NCBI GenBank assembly: GCA_019973155.2
Contig: BPQB01000128.1
Location: 1 to 54,401, forward strand
DNA from: Phanerochaete sordida
Lineage: Eukaryota; Basidiomycota; Agaricomycetes; Polyporales; Phanerochaetaceae
DNA: 54,401 nt
Direction of reading: 5' to 3'
Positions 1 to 13,435 of the stretch are shown here, in pieces (position 1 is the stretch's first letter; every line of letters starts with the position of its first letter). The position numbers were made by a program, and so were the translations under genes. The notes under the pieces were generated by a model. The model had not been told where the DNA came from. It was given only the letters and a program-made list of their open reading frames with translations, and searched no databases.

Positions 1-2407
1 GCACGACGATATCGACGGCTACCAGCCGGCCAGCATGGCATGGATCGACTGAGAGCCGATGCGCTGCGAGGCCGCGGCGTACGCCCAACATCACCCCCCA
101 CTTACCGCCGCGAGCTCCGACAAGGGGAACGCCGGGAGCGTCGAAGACGGTGTAATCCGTGGCGGCGATGTGCGAGGCCATCGGTTGTGTAGACTTCGTC
201 TCATTCAGGACCCACGCGTGGGGTTGACGAGCATGGATCATCTGTGAGACAGCATGGTGTTTAGTTGCAGCTGCGAAACCGTTCGTATTAATTGCGAGCG
301 CGCGGAACGTGTGTGACGCGCTCGCTGTACATATCAGGGACGAGAGGAAAAAGAGACACAAGACGACGCGATAGGAGAGAAGCGAAGCGCGCGGGGCATG
401 CGAAGAGCATGGCGTACCCGCAGTACCAGCGTATGCCGTCTGGCGAGCCGAAGAAGAAGGAAGATAGGCAGAAGGAGAGGGAGAAACAGAAGAAGAAGAA
501 GAAACAGAAGAAGAAGCAGAAACAGAGAACTGAGACGAAGAGGCAAGAGGGAAAATGATAGCGGGTGCAGGATCATACGATGCGCAGAGGGACGGGGAGG
601 ACGTCATGCGAGCAAGGACATGTGCGGGAATAGGGAGACCCGGCGGGTGAACGGGCAACTCTCGTGTAACTGGCTCCGTCACTGCCGACGCGCTCCCAGA
701 CGCAGGTGCTGCCATCAGGGACAAGCTAGTCCTGGGCAACCCAGGATGAACCTGCGTGAGAGGGAGTCGGCAGAGCGGAACAGACGGACTCACGAGGTCA
801 TCGCCCATGCGCGTATCATCTTTGGCATCGGACTCAGAGGTCACCTTGGCATTAGAGCCTTGCTCGTCTCCGCCACCGTCCATGTCGTCATCACGATCAA
901 CAAGCTGTTCGACCTCTCGTGCATCGTCGGCGATCAGCGCCACGGCCGCGTCGCCCTGCGTGAGGTAGATGTGATCCGGGACTAGCGGGACCGAAGGAAT
1001 TGCATCCTCCGACTCGGTCGAGAGACCCGCAGCCTGCAAGGCGGCGAGCGAGTGCGCGAGGTTCGTGCTGATTGCGTCATAGCGGCTCTCCGCTTCGTTG
1101 ACCTTGGCGACCAAGTCGTCGACCGCGAGGGTGTGCTTCTGGATGTCGGCCTCGATCGCGACGACCTCTGCAGGGTCGCGAGTCGCCAGCTTCATCATCC
1201 GGCAAGCCGTGAGCTCCGAGCGTTCGGCTTGAAGACGTCTGTCGAGACGGTTTACCTGGTTACTGAGTTCGAAGGCGCCGTGGAGGGCGATGTTGGAGGT
1301 GACCAGCTCCCGAAACTGGGTCTGTATGGTGTTGATCACGAGCTGCTGTTGGCGTATGACGGTGCGGAACGCCTGAACGGTTTCCTCGCCCTGCTTCCTC
1401 AGCAGCTGGATCTGAGCGTCTTGATTGCTTCGAGACTGGGGGGAAACAAGGATGTTGGCGTTATTGCGGTTCGAGAGACCCTCGCTGTTCATGAGGAAAA
1501 GGAACATAGGGACTGTGAGGCGCAGGGAATTCGTTACGGGATCCTTTGCGAAGAACCCTTTCAGTTTCTCGGTGTCGCTGAGGAACTTCGTCGTGATGTC
1601 CCAGTTCTTGAGAACGACGGTGTACAGGTCGCCGCCCAACTCCGTACGGCTAGCGGCAATCGCGTCGCGGCCGTAGGCTTCACGCAGGTAGGCGTCCATG
1701 GAGGCGCGCATGTTCTGCCAGTCCCGACCGCCGAGGATGCCAACCTCGAGGCCATAGATGGGTTGGACGAGGCGCGTGCGCACGGGCGTGAGCGTGACGT
1801 GGTTGATGACCGGGGGCTTCTCGAGGAGCTTTTCGACGTCGTCGACGTCTAGGAGGTCGTATGTGAGACGCTTGGTACCGTTGAACTCACTGGGATACGA
1901 CCCCTGCCAGGGAATGTTGCGGTCGTTCAGTGCTTTATTCACTAACTCCCGCTTGGCGACAAGGTCGTCGTCCTTCTCCATCGTGAAGGTGACCCGCAGG
2001 GTGCGGTCCGCATTCTTACAGCATCTCCAGCCCGCCCCTTTGATCTCCGGGACAGCGTTCAGAAGCGGGAGGAGTTCCGCGAGGATGTCGGGCCTCGGCT
2101 CAGCGGCGAGCGCAGGGTTCACGCTGATGAAGGCGTAGTTGATTGGGCGAGTAGTGTCCGCTTGGGTGACGATGACGGACGTGATGTACGCGGACTTCTC
2201 TGGGTGCGCCTTGCGAAGGTTCTGCAGGATGCCCCTGAGGTGGTTGGCGGCGGAGGGCGGGTGCGTGTGATGAAGCCCGCGAACTATGAGCTCCACTCCT
2301 GAGAACGAGCGTGATGCGGGCGATTGTTCTTCGTTCAGCGGTGGGGTCTCCGCTCGGGAGAACTGGAGGACGGGGCGTTCAGGCGGCGGAGGGACAGGGG
2401 CAGGCAT
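1..2407 (-). mobile_element. LINE (non-LTR retrotransposon) ORF: gag-like region plus APE-type endonuclease start, cut by window edge
   Basis: One uninterrupted reading frame of about 802 codons starts at an ATG ending at position 2407 and leaves the window without a stop. The N-terminal ~330 residues are gag/ORF1-like. They are followed by a Gln-rich, probably coiled-coil stretch (around 330-440), an acidic segment and a Ser-rich linker encoded by a purine-rich tract at about 430-560. The last ~110 visible residues read as the beginning of an endonuclease/exonuclease/phosphatase domain: an INTNG motif followed by a WVLNETKS motif carrying the expected catalytic Glu. In known LINEs this nicks target DNA before reverse transcription; the RT domain would lie beyond the left edge. 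The long plus-strand open frames at 398-985 and 1052-1852 are its codon-aligned antisense. A cellular EEP protein is less likely given the gag-like N-terminus. The visible part has no stop, so the copy may be young. Confidence 0.8.
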
Positions 2408-2489
2408 ACTGTCGAGTTGTGTGGATTTTATTATGCAAGAGTACGATAATTAAGCAAGAGTAGTATATTGGGAGCCGTAGCCCACTAGA

Positions 2490-2552
2490 TATGTGTTGTC
2501 GTTGTCGTTGTCGCTGTCGTTATCGTGGTGGTGGTGGTGGTGGTGTGGTGAA
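2490..2552. repeat. GTC/GTT and GTG microsatellite
   Basis: A run of GTC/GTT triplets is followed directly by about eight GTG triplets. It lies 85-145 bp upstream of the retrotransposon start codon and may belong to its 5' untranslated region. I see no open frame of note through it. Confidence 0.75.
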
Positions 2553-2935
2553 CGCGACGCGTTCCAAGGCACCAGTATCTGAGCGCTTTCGTCGATGACT
2601 TTGCACAGCAAATGGAAGAACCGCCATACAACGTGCCCACGGCCTCCAGAGCCTACAGAGACGGTGCCCAGGAAACATCGGTTCCATCAGTTCGAATTTG
2701 CGCACGGCACAGCCTCCGAAGCTAGCACTTGGTCACGTTGAAATGAAAGGAACAGGATAACGACCCTGCATGTACTTAGACTTGACCAATCCACTGCATG
2801 GGTAAGCTGAAGGGAGAGAGCAGTCCTCATCGTCCGTCATCTATAGCTGCCTGCGGCGACCTGATGATATGGATACAAGGTAGACATTGTTGAAGAGCCT
2901 CCGAGAATTACATATCTCGTCATGCATGCACTCTG
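2553..2935. other. Intergenic gap between the LINE and the monooxygenase gene
   Basis: No gene is supported here. The stretch holds the 5' flank of the LINE and the 3' flank of the monooxygenase gene. Confidence 0.5.
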
Positions 2936-4654
2936 CTACGCCTCGGAGCTAAGCTCGCGGAACAGCTGCAAGGCAGCGTCACGCTCCCGCTGCGCCGAAG
3001 AGGTCCACGCCCAGCTCGCAAGCTCAGCGATGTCGTCACTGTGCGCGCGCAGGCTTTCTATAGGGACGGGCGCGCCATGCACGATGCGCGGGCTCCGCAG
3101 GCACAAGAGCGCCCCCGCGCGGTGCGAGCGTGCGAGGATGTCCTGCGAGAACGGCCGGCGCACAGCGTCGTAGGCTCGGAGAACCGCTGGCAGTGTCTTG
3201 ACCGTGGCGCCCGGTTCCGCTAGGACCGACGCGAGGACCAAGGCATCCTAGGATCTCCTTCAGCTGAGAGATTGCGCAAGGGGAGCGAGCGACGTACTTC
3301 GACGCCTTGGCCTGCGCCCGAGGCCTGATGAGGTGTCATGGCGTGAGCCTGGGACAAGTCAGTGTTTGCTGCTATTCGGTGAACGGTCGTCGCGTACGGC
3401 ATCTCCGATTAGGGCGATTCGCCCCGAAACGTACGTCGGCAAGTCCATGACCGAGTTCGTTGCCCACTTGGTAGGCGTGCTCATAAGCTAGACATGGATT
3501 AGTCTCTGCATCTGAGATTAGACACAGCGACTCACATCGACTATATTCTGTACATAGGGGGACCAGCCTTCGAATTGCTCGCGGAGTTCGTTCTGCGTCA
3601 CTGGCAAAACCCACGGCTCAGGGTGAAGCGTACCGAAGGCCTCGTCTTGATTGACGATGCCGCCACAGTTGATGATCGTTCCCTGAGACACGGGATAGCA
3701 GACCAAGTACTGCTCGAAGGATTAGCGCGAGACCACTGGGAGCCTGGTAAGATGCCCAGACCTTGTCCTTGCCCATGAACTACGTGTGGTATTAGCACCA
3801 GAACGCTGGGCGTGCATAACATGAAGACGTACGAAGATATGTCCGCCTAGCGCAGGATGGTTCGGGGAGACCTTCTCGAGCTGCGCGCGCGAAACAAGAC
3901 CGCGGTAGACGTACTGTCCCGTCCACTTCGCAGGGACGAATCCACGCAGGCGCGCCGCTTCCTTCGGATCCACAGCGATGTCGGCGAGCCGCTCGTACAT
4001 CGCGCGGCGCACAGCAGACTTAAGCCCGTCCGCGCCAATGAGGATGTCACACGTCGCAGTGCTGCCGTCCTTGAACTCGAGTACGACCTGGGCCGGTGGT
4101 ACGTCACTGTACGACGCCAGACGCTTGCCGAAGTGCGTGCGGTAGTGCGCCGGGAGGTGTCGGAGGAGCACGGCGAGGAACTCGGCGCGGTGAAATGAGT
4201 CCATGACCGCTACACATCCGTGAGTATCTAGCTGAGCATCAGACTGCGTACGACGGACCACCACTTTGTCCGAACCGGACGAGCTCATCTTGGTCCGCCT
4301 TCATGTACCGGAAGGGCATTGCTGGAAGCCATGCAGCATTTGGTTAGCGTGACACGCGCACCAAGAACATATGGACGCACAGGTGGACACAAGTGCTCGC
4401 AGATCGTCCTCGAGGCCAAGGAGGCGCATCGTGTCCCAGACGCGCGGCCAAAATGCCATGCCTGCGCCGATCTCGCTGAAGGCCTGAGTGCTTTCGTAAA
4501 TGTCCACGTCGACCTGCGCGCCGCTCTTCGCGAGCGCAATGGCGAAAGCGAGGCCCGCAATGCCGCCACCGCTGCAGCAACAGTCAGTGTCTGCGTCGAG
4601 AATGTATGCTATGTAGAGGACGTACACGATAGCCAAGCGCATCTTCTCTGCCAT
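2936..4654 (-). CDS. FAD-dependent monooxygenase, salicylate-hydroxylase-like
   Basis: The spliced model has nine exons: 4654-4626, 4571-4381, 4321-4259, 4209-3833, 3779-3762, 3712-3536, 3487-3398, 3348-3298 and 3247-2936. It gives 435 residues with all phases closing. The start MAEKMRLAIV joins over intron 1 to GGGIAGLAFAIALAKSG, the Rossmann FAD-binding motif. A CDILIGADGLKSAVR segment is the family's DG motif. RIALIGDAAHAMTPHQ, formed across intron 7, is the GD motif that binds the flavin ribityl and pyrophosphate. These three motifs define class A flavoprotein hydroxylases, which use NAD(P)H and O2 to hydroxylate aromatic substrates; salicylate or a related phenol is an inference. No signal peptide or membrane segment is seen, so it is probably cytosolic. 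One exon is only 18 nt. No catabolic partner gene lies next to it. Confidence 0.88.
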
Positions 4655-5688
4655 AGCGAGGTCTGGAAGTTCGGTGCACAGTTACGTCGAGGGTCTCATA
4701 GGCGCAGATATATCCGTCCTTCGCATATTCGCCCCTTGTGTCATAACGCCGCCAGAATCGTCCACACAGGTAGCAGTCTGAGAGATGATACAGCTATGCG
4801 TCGTGAGAGCGTTCTTTCACAACTGCGACTTCGGAGTGCCTGGTAGTTACAGGAGCCGAGACCCATGTCCGCACGAGGAAACCGCAGTGGAGCCGCTGGA
4901 AATAATGAGGTACGATCGTCACTTATGCGAGGCGGTGAACGAGATTAGGAGGACTTGCCACTTACGAGTGGTGAGGCCAGCATCGCTGGTGTCGGCGTCG
5001 ATCCAGTCGATCACCGCCGACGTGTATGGAGGGCACCGCCACAACTCATTGTAGCAACATTGACTGCTGCGCAGATTGTGTCTGCGACGCTGCCAAGCCC
5101 CGACAGAGGTAGCGCAGAGGCGGCTGAGACAAAGCCTAGGAGGTGAAACGAGGGCCGGGCGCCGCACGTCGCGCCAAGCTCGAACACGGTTACGAGTAGA
5201 TCTGGTCATTCTTGTGCCTTCGCCCACTGTGCGTACGGCTGTGCATATCTGAAAGCCCTGCATCCTCAGCTGCAGTGCCCGCAATTGGTGTCAATGTGGT
5301 AAGCCAGGGCAAAGATTCAACACCAACCTTGTCAGCCCTATGCCACCCCTGGATTCTAATGTTAAGATGGCATAGCTGCAGGTGAACTGAGCGGAATACC
5401 TGACTCACGATATACAACGCGTACCTCGACATCGGTCTTTTACGCAAAAAGATTCGTGCATGGTCGCGGTTGAGTGGAAGGAGAACACAACGGTCCTAGA
5501 CAGCCACGCGACGTACTGTAAGTGTTCAAAGCTAACGACATAAGCGATTGTTTCTTACATGGGCGTCTAGTGATAAGTACTGGTAAGTATTGAGGTAACA
5601 AACGTTGTCATGAAGGATCCTTCCCATCTTCTCCGAGTGTTTCAAGCTTTAGCTTGACCCACGACGTCGACACATCTTTCATCCGCGT
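4655..5688. other. Intergenic gap, no gene supported
   Basis: About 1 kb lies between the divergent monooxygenase and F-box genes and presumably contains both promoters. Short open frames occur on both strands, but none shows a recognisable domain or splice-consistent structure. Confidence 0.5.
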
Positions 5689-7175
5689 ATGACAGCCGTC
5701 ACTGGGGCAGACCTGCCGACTGAAATATTGCTACTCATCCTGAACGAGCTGGAATGGACTGTCACTGACCAGGATGACTTGAATTTCCGCCGCAGCTCCA
5801 AACACGGGCTCGCTGCACTTAGCCTGGTCTGCAAGCACTGGCTTAAGAGCATATGGCCTGCGCTGTTCCGGTTGCTAACACTTCATAGCGCCGACGATCT
5901 GCACTTCCTATGGAACATTGTCGACAGCGCCATATTGGCAAACTCGCGACTTCTCCAAGAAATTGCGGTCGTACACGTCCACCTGGACGCCGCAGAGACC
6001 AAACCCTGGCTTGTCCATCTCCACAAGCTCTCGTCGCGGCTCCAAGGCACAATCTTTGAGTGCAGGATTGCGAGCCACCCCGACTCATTCACGTCATCGC
6101 CCATCGTCCACGCCCCGTTCCGCTCGCTGCCGGTCCTTCCTCCATCGTATGTGCGGCTCTACCGGCTCACGCTCGCCGGGCTTCTGTTCAATAACTTGCA
6201 CGAGGTGACGCAGCTCATCCGTAGCTTCACGGCTCTCACGTTCTGCCATTGCGAGCGACTCGCTTTCGTCGACCCGTCCCCGGTCGTCCAGCCTCGCAGA
6301 ACACGCCGTCAAACCACGTCAACGCTCCTCGAGTGTCACATCGTGCAGTGTCAGGGGACGTCTCTCTTTGCCCTCGCGACGCTTGGCTGCGACATCATCG
6401 GCAGCGCGCCCCACCTGAGCGTCGCTCCCAGCGCCTGGAGCACCGTCCTCGAAGCTGTTTCCGCGGTAGTGCCCCAGACGTTCGACCGGCTGTGTGTCCG
6501 TAGGCTGAGTGTGGACATTATTCGTACGTGATATCAGACTATGGACAGCTTTCCAACCTCGCTCACGACGATCCGAAAGTCTCGACGTTGTTCATATCCT
6601 TCCTTGGCCCGCTCACCGCAGACAAAGGCGACGGTCCTGTCGAAGGCGCCATGGATGTGGAGATCGACATCGTGCGACCACCTCCGGGGGCAGGTGGCAT
6701 ACCAGGCCCATCACACGTTTCCCAGCTCACGTTGCAATGCGACTTCGCCGACGCACGCATGGTCGAGACGCTGCCCTGGGACGCGCTGCGCCCGGTCGCC
6801 GCGCTCCCTCTCTTCGGCGCGATCCGCTTTCAGGCGCGCTGGCGCAACGAAGACGACCCGCGATACGTCGCGATGCGGCACGTCCTCTGCGCCGTGCTGC
6901 GCCGCGAGTGGTTCGCGTGGGCGCTCGCGTCCGGGAAGGTCGAGTTCTGGTACAGTGGGGTCGAGGAGGAGCTTGCCGTCGGCGCAACTGACGTTCTTGG
7001 GGTGCAGATGGAGCATGGGGCTGGGGGTGCGAGGATTGTGCTTGATGTCGAAGAGCAGGCCGAGTGGCTGCTACGAAGGGTGGATGACACGCGGTTCGCA
7101 TACTTGCAGAGACTCCGATTCGCGCGCAAGACTGCTGAAGGAGCGACACACGAAAGTCAAGCCGACGGCGGATAG
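5689..7175 (+). CDS. F-box-like domain protein (subfamily A, copy 1)
   Basis: The N-terminus ADLPTEILLLILNEL ... LSLVCKHWLKSI fits an F-box-like fold, which in known proteins docks to Skp1 in SCF ubiquitin ligases. The rest (residues ~70-480) has no named domain but is shared with the gene at 8883-10547 and with several relics in this window. Shared hallmarks are LDAAETKPWLVHLH, FRSLPVLPPSYVRL, FCHCERLAFVDPSP and a C-terminal EEQAEWLLRRV block. The frame changes near 6500. A 44 nt intron at 6494-6537 (GTGTCC..TATCAG) restores it and gives 480 residues; the paralogue has an intron at the equivalent place. A frameshift is the alternative explanation. The target of this F-box protein cannot be inferred. 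Confidence 0.78.
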
Positions 7176-7453
7176 ATAGGCGGTTGATGTATCGCGTATG
7201 ACAGCCTGTTATGTACCACGCGCAGGAATGGCCGACGATGGGACCAGTGCAACCGAGAGTGACCAGTGCAAGAGCTTATATGTAAACATATTGTCCCATA
7301 TCGCCCATACTACAGTGTTCAGTGCTACGTTATCGACGGAAAGTTGCCAGACTCTTCGTAAGAGCGTCCGCCGCTCCAAGACACTTTCCCAAATTTACTC
7401 GGTGAGGGAAAAGTCCTGTCGGACGGTCAGCCTTTCCCGTATAACCTACACTC

Positions 7454-8382
7454 TCAGATACGCACCACGGCGATATTGTTCTTCCCATCGATGTTGCTCT
7501 CGTCGCCGGTGAAGAAGAGGAGGTTCGACTCCTTGTGCCATCCGATGATGGGAGCGATGTGCGAGCCGTCGGGGTTCGTCCACAGCGCTACGAAAGAGTT
7601 AGGGAGATCACACCAGTAAATCTGAAAGAGGATACGTACGAGTCAGAGCAGCGGTCTGCGTGTCAAAGCCCCAGATTGCAGATGCGCCCTCCGCCGTCGG
7701 CGGGCTGCCAGGGGCGGCTACAGCAAGCAGGCGTCGGAACGATGATATATGACGACACAATGCAACTTACTGAGAGTAGTATTGGAAAGAGGGACGATGC
7801 TGAGCGTGCAGAAGCGATGTCAGGCTTCCGCAATTTGAAGAAAGCCGTGAGATACGTACACCAGCGAATCGGCGGACAGTGTGCCGTCGGTGCCACCGCC
7901 AATGAACGCAGAGCCAACCCAGGCGGGGTTCTATGAGCAGCGTTCAGCATAGCACACTCAATCGTGCGCAACAGATCGTCTCACAGTCGCAAGGAGGTCG
8001 AACGGTCCGGTACCGCCGACAGACAGCTTGACCTCGAGGTCCGTGTTCGGTGTGCCGGCAACGTCGACGTTGGGGCTACAGGACGAGAGCGTAAAAGCCG
8101 ATGTCTCGAAAAGTCTGCGATATTAGGGGACGTACAAGCCGTTGTCTGTGTTGTTCAGGAATCCGATGTGTGTGCCGTTGATAAACGTGATCTCGACGCG
8201 CCCAGAGTACCTACGCGGTCACAGTAATCAGCGCACACACCCATGGCAAATATAGCAGTATCTGAAGCATACGTGACCGAGCTTCCGCGAATGGACGACG
8301 GACGGCTGGTAGGGACAGCCTCGGCCGTGAAGGCGTGGAGTCCAAGGACCGCGAGGAACAGCGGGACGGAGCGCATGAACAT
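7454..8382 (-). CDS. Small secreted protein of unknown function
   Basis: Seven short exons (8382-8273, 8210-8136, 8075-7985, 7930-7860, 7799-7771, 7717-7640, 7587-7454) join to 195 residues with all phases consistent. The first ~22 residues (MFMRSVPLFLAVLGLHAFTA) are a clear signal peptide. The mature part has NNT and NTT N-glycosylation sequons, a GTGPFDLLATNPAWVG segment and an SAIWGFDTQTAAL..WTNPDGSHIAP segment. From memory this layout resembles an uncharacterised secreted family common in Polyporales, but no function is assigned. Cysteines are absent from the mature protein, so it is not a Cys-rich effector. A TATATAA box lies 89 nt upstream of the start. A second in-frame ATG six bases downstream is also possible. 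Confidence 0.75.
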
Positions 8383-8470
8383 GGCGGATTTCTAGAGGTG
8401 AAGTACGAGTGGTAGTCGATGAGTTATGGAATAGAGAGGCAATGTTCTGCTTACCTGGCTGCATCGCGCC

Positions 8471-8477
8471 TTATATA
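8471..8477 (-). promoter_or_regulatory. TATA box for the small secreted protein
   Basis: A TATATAA lies on the minus strand about 90 nt before the predicted start codon, a usual spacing for fungal promoters. Confidence 0.5.
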
Positions 8478-8882
8478 TGGCTACAGTGGAGACCCCGAGC
8501 CTGATGGTCCCGACTCCCGTCGGCGGCAACAGGCAGATGCCCGTCACCCCGTGCAATAATCCCGGTATATTGTGCTGCATTTAGTGCTCATATTCTCTAA
8601 AAATGGACCAACCGGTGGAAGGAAGTTGCAGCCGCGAGCCTACGCAAGGAGCGGAGGAAGGAGGACTTGATTTAGAGACGCCTAAGCCTGATTTTCGCCC
8701 AAGGCGCTTCAGAAGCCTGCCTGTCATCGCCTGAGAAACGCCTTTACACACGAACCTGGGGCGCAGAAGACGAGATATAAGTTGTATATGCAGCCGCCTA
8801 TACACGTAATTTATTTGACAGAATTTGGGGATCGAGAGCGTGTACGAACTGTCTGTAGTCACCACCAGGTAATAGTCCGATG
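8478..8882. other. Intergenic gap, no gene supported
   Basis: This stretch lies between the TATA box of the secreted protein and the 3' end of the F-box gene. Open frames here are extensions or shadows of the neighbours. Confidence 0.5.
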
Positions 8883-10547
8883 CTAGACGGAGGCGGCTCG
8901 ACTTCGCGAAGTCGCAAGCGAAAGTCCGCTTGCGTGTGAGGTAGGACCATCTTCCCCGACAGCTGCTCCCGCAACAGGCCGCTGATTCTCGCGGTACCGA
9001 GTTCTGGACCTGTCCCGCCCTGCCTGGGAAACGTGCGCAGTGCTCGGTGCCCACACCCACGTGCTATCGTCGACGTCGTCTCCATTCGCGTCGACCATGT
9101 AGTCGGGAGGATCGGGTGCGAGCTCGGCTCTGAGCATCTGCAAGTACTCGTTCCTGCTGTAGGTGCCGTCGCACAAGAGCCATTGCGCCTGCTGATCGAC
9201 GTCGAGCGTGAGGGTGGTGCTGTAGACCGTGTGCGTGTCCGGGACGGCCAGTATCTCCGCCCTGGAGATCGCCGCTTCATCCGCGTCGTCCACGAGCCCG
9301 AAGCGCAGCTTGCCAGAGTCTAGCGCGCGGTGCAGGTGCGTACCCCGGAGGACGGTGACCAAGATGCGTCTCATCGTCGTGTACTCCGCTTCGTCGCGGC
9401 GGTCGGCCTCGAAGCGCAGAGTGTGAAAGAGGGGGTGGACGATGATAGGGTTGAGGACATCCCACGGAACGGAGGTCGCCGCGCTGGGGTCTACAGCTCT
9501 GGATGTGATGACGATTTTCTCCACGTATGCAGGCGACGGCGCAGCATGTGGCTGGGTGTCCTCTGGCGAGCAGATGTTGACGGCAACGCGTAGATCGTCG
9601 GTGATTGATCCATCTGCGTCAGGCGGGGTTGAGAGCATGAGATGCACTAGTGCATAATATTCGGTCAGCATGTGCGGAACTAGATTCTGCGTACAGGAAA
9701 CCTCACCAGTTGTATCATCCCACTGGTGCCTCTGAACGACGATATGGGAGAAGCACTGCGTCGCCGATGCGACCAGACCTATTGAAGCTTTCAAAATGGC
9801 CGCCCATGTATCGGATTCCAGTGTCCAGTGTGCCGAGCGACCGACGCATCCAAATGCCAGAGTGGAGAGGGCGTGCAGTGATGCTCCTGTGCACTGCGAC
9901 ACGACAAAGCGTTCCAAGGGAAGCTGCGATTGGCGTCGCGTTCTTCGTGGCCGCAGCAGAGGCGATGGGTCGTCAAACGCGAGTCTCTCGCAGTGGCAAG
10001 ACTTGAGGGTCGCGAAGGTGTTGATGAGGCGCCTGACCTCTGCGACGCCCACAAATGCAAGCCCGCAAAGACTGAGAGTCGTCAGGCGCACGTAGGATGG
10101 CGGAAGGCGGGGAAGGGCGCGAAACGCAGAGCTGGCTTGAATAGTTTCGTCGCGCGGGACACGGCCGTTCGTGACGACGCACCGTATGATCGCCCTCGGG
10201 AGCTTCGTTGACAGGCAATGTAGGCGACCAAACCAAGACTTTGTTTGTGTTTGAACATCCAGATGGACATCCAGAACCTCCACACCATTGCCGAGAGGGA
10301 AGGCACTGAAGCGGTAGCCGTCCACGATTTCCCGCAAGAATATGAGATCCTCGCGGCCGCGCAGCCTGAGCTCGCGGAAGATGAGTGGGCTGATAATTTC
10401 GGCCCAGTACTTGCACACGAGGCTGAGCCAAACGAGCTGCCTTTTCGCTTGTCGTCGAGAAGTGGTGTCCGGAACGAGGTACACATCAGTCGGCACGACT
10501 TGTGTGGCAATTGACGATATCAGCTCAGAAGGAAGCACCACGCCCAT
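8883..10547 (-). CDS. F-box-like domain protein (subfamily A, copy 2)
   Basis: The F-box-like N-terminus is GVVLPSELISSIATQV ... LVWLSLVCKYWAEIISPLIFREL. The whole protein is co-linear with the copy at 5689-7175, including LHCLSTKLPRAI, FRALPRLPPSYVRLTTLSL, CHCERLAFDDPSPLLRPRRT, SVPWDVLNPIIVHPLF and LDVDQQAQWLL. I start at the ATG ending at 10547 because the F-box begins at once there; an upstream ATG at 10724 adds 59 residues with no paralogue match. The frame is open without splicing, but a canonical 60 nt GTGAGG..ACTAG intron with a CTGAC branch point lies at 9647-9706, where copy 1 also has its intron. Splicing gives 534 residues. The C-terminal ~90 residues are low in complexity and unlike copy 1. 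Confidence 0.8.
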   Translation of the reverse strand: MGVVLPSELISSIATQVVPTDVYLVPDTTSRRQAKRQLVWLSLVCKYWAEIISPLIFRELRLRGREDLIFLREIVDGYRFSAFPLGNGVEVLDVHLDVQTQTKSWFGRLHCLSTKLPRAIIRCVVTNGRVPRDETIQASSAFRALPRLPPSYVRLTTLSLCGLAFVGVAEVRRLINTFATLKSCHCERLAFDDPSPLLRPRRTRRQSQLPLERFVVSQCTGASLHALSTLAFGCVGRSAHWTLESDTWAAILKASIGLVASATQCFSHIVVQRHQWDDTTGEVSCTQNLVPHMLTEYYALVHLMLSTPPDADGSITDDLRVAVNICSPEDTQPHAAPSPAYVEKIVITSRAVDPSAATSVPWDVLNPIIVHPLFHTLRFEADRRDEAEYTTMRRILVTVLRGTHLHRALDSGKLRFGLVDDADEAAISRAEILAVPDTHTVYSTTLTLDVDQQAQWLLCDGTYSRNEYLQMLRAELAPDPPDYMVDANGDDVDDSTWVWAPSTAHVSQAGRDRSRTRYRENQRPVAGAAVGEDGPTSHASGLSLATSRSRAASV

Positions 10548-11369
10548 CAGAATCTGTTCACGTATAAGCAGGAAAGTCAAGATGGAAGGCAAGAGAGGAT
10601 GCAAAGGGACATACCTGTCGTCGAAGGCTATGGTTGAGGATAAACTGGCGGGGAGGGCACTGTGTAGAGTTTCTGAGGACACAGCCATCGAACAGTCCGG
10701 CCCTGAGCGTCCGACAGGCGTCAAGCACCGTCTTCTACAAAGCTCTGAAGGTCTGCTCGTCGCAACTCTACGACACGCCAGTTGAGCTCCTGTGAGTGGG
10801 GTACGAGAGAAACATCTGTGCTGCGTTCGAGCTGAGGTGCTGATGATAGTGACCTCTGACCTTATCGGCGAAATATCATGATTCGTCGTTCACGTTACGC
10901 AGAGCCAAAGGTCGCACTTACTTGTACACGTGCTGGTGGGAATCGCGGAGAAAATGAGGCACTGCGGAGAGTCGGTCTGCATGGGGTCGCACGAAGGACT
11001 ACTGGGTTTCCACATACGCGAGTCGGAACTTCAGATCTGAGATGCCGCGTTCCCTCTATTTTCGATAGGCACGAAGCTGCCCGCATCCGACCGAGCAGTC
11101 GTGCAGTTCAACTGGCGATCAGAGAGAGGCGGTCTGTTCGACAGCTGTTGGTGTTGTTGTGGGTCCCTATCTCGCTTGGATCAACATCTTGATACAGCAA
11201 AGGCTTTACCTGCTACGCCGATGACCCTTCGTCGCAACGTTCATGAAGATGGTATGTGCGGACAAGATAGAAGAGGTCGCATTGTTAAGGACCTATACTT
11301 GGAACATTAGGAGCGTGTACGATAGAGTTCGAGAATCCGATGGACACAAGCAGCGAAGTGCACCACTTT
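10548..11369. other. Intergenic gap, no gene supported
   Basis: About 800 bases lie between the F-box promoter and the 3' end of the glucosidase. Short open frames occur on both strands with no family match. Confidence 0.5.
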
Positions 11370-13394
<2,025 letters not shown>

Positions 13395-13428
13395 CTAGTA
13401 TGACTTTACGGCCATGTCGTCCGCGGGC

Positions 13429-13435
13429 TTATATA
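13429..13435 (-). promoter_or_regulatory. TATA box for the GH13 gene
   Basis: A TATATAA lies on the minus strand about 50 nt upstream of the GH13 start codon. Confidence 0.5.

Noticed and set aside
1052..1852. 266-codon plus-strand open frame
   Set aside because: It is the codon-aligned antisense of the LINE frame on the minus strand; the minus translation shows gag-like and endonuclease motifs, the plus one shows none.
10548..10724. N-terminal extension of the F-box protein to the ATG at 10724
   Set aside because: The added 59 residues have no match in the paralogues and the F-box starts right at the later ATG.
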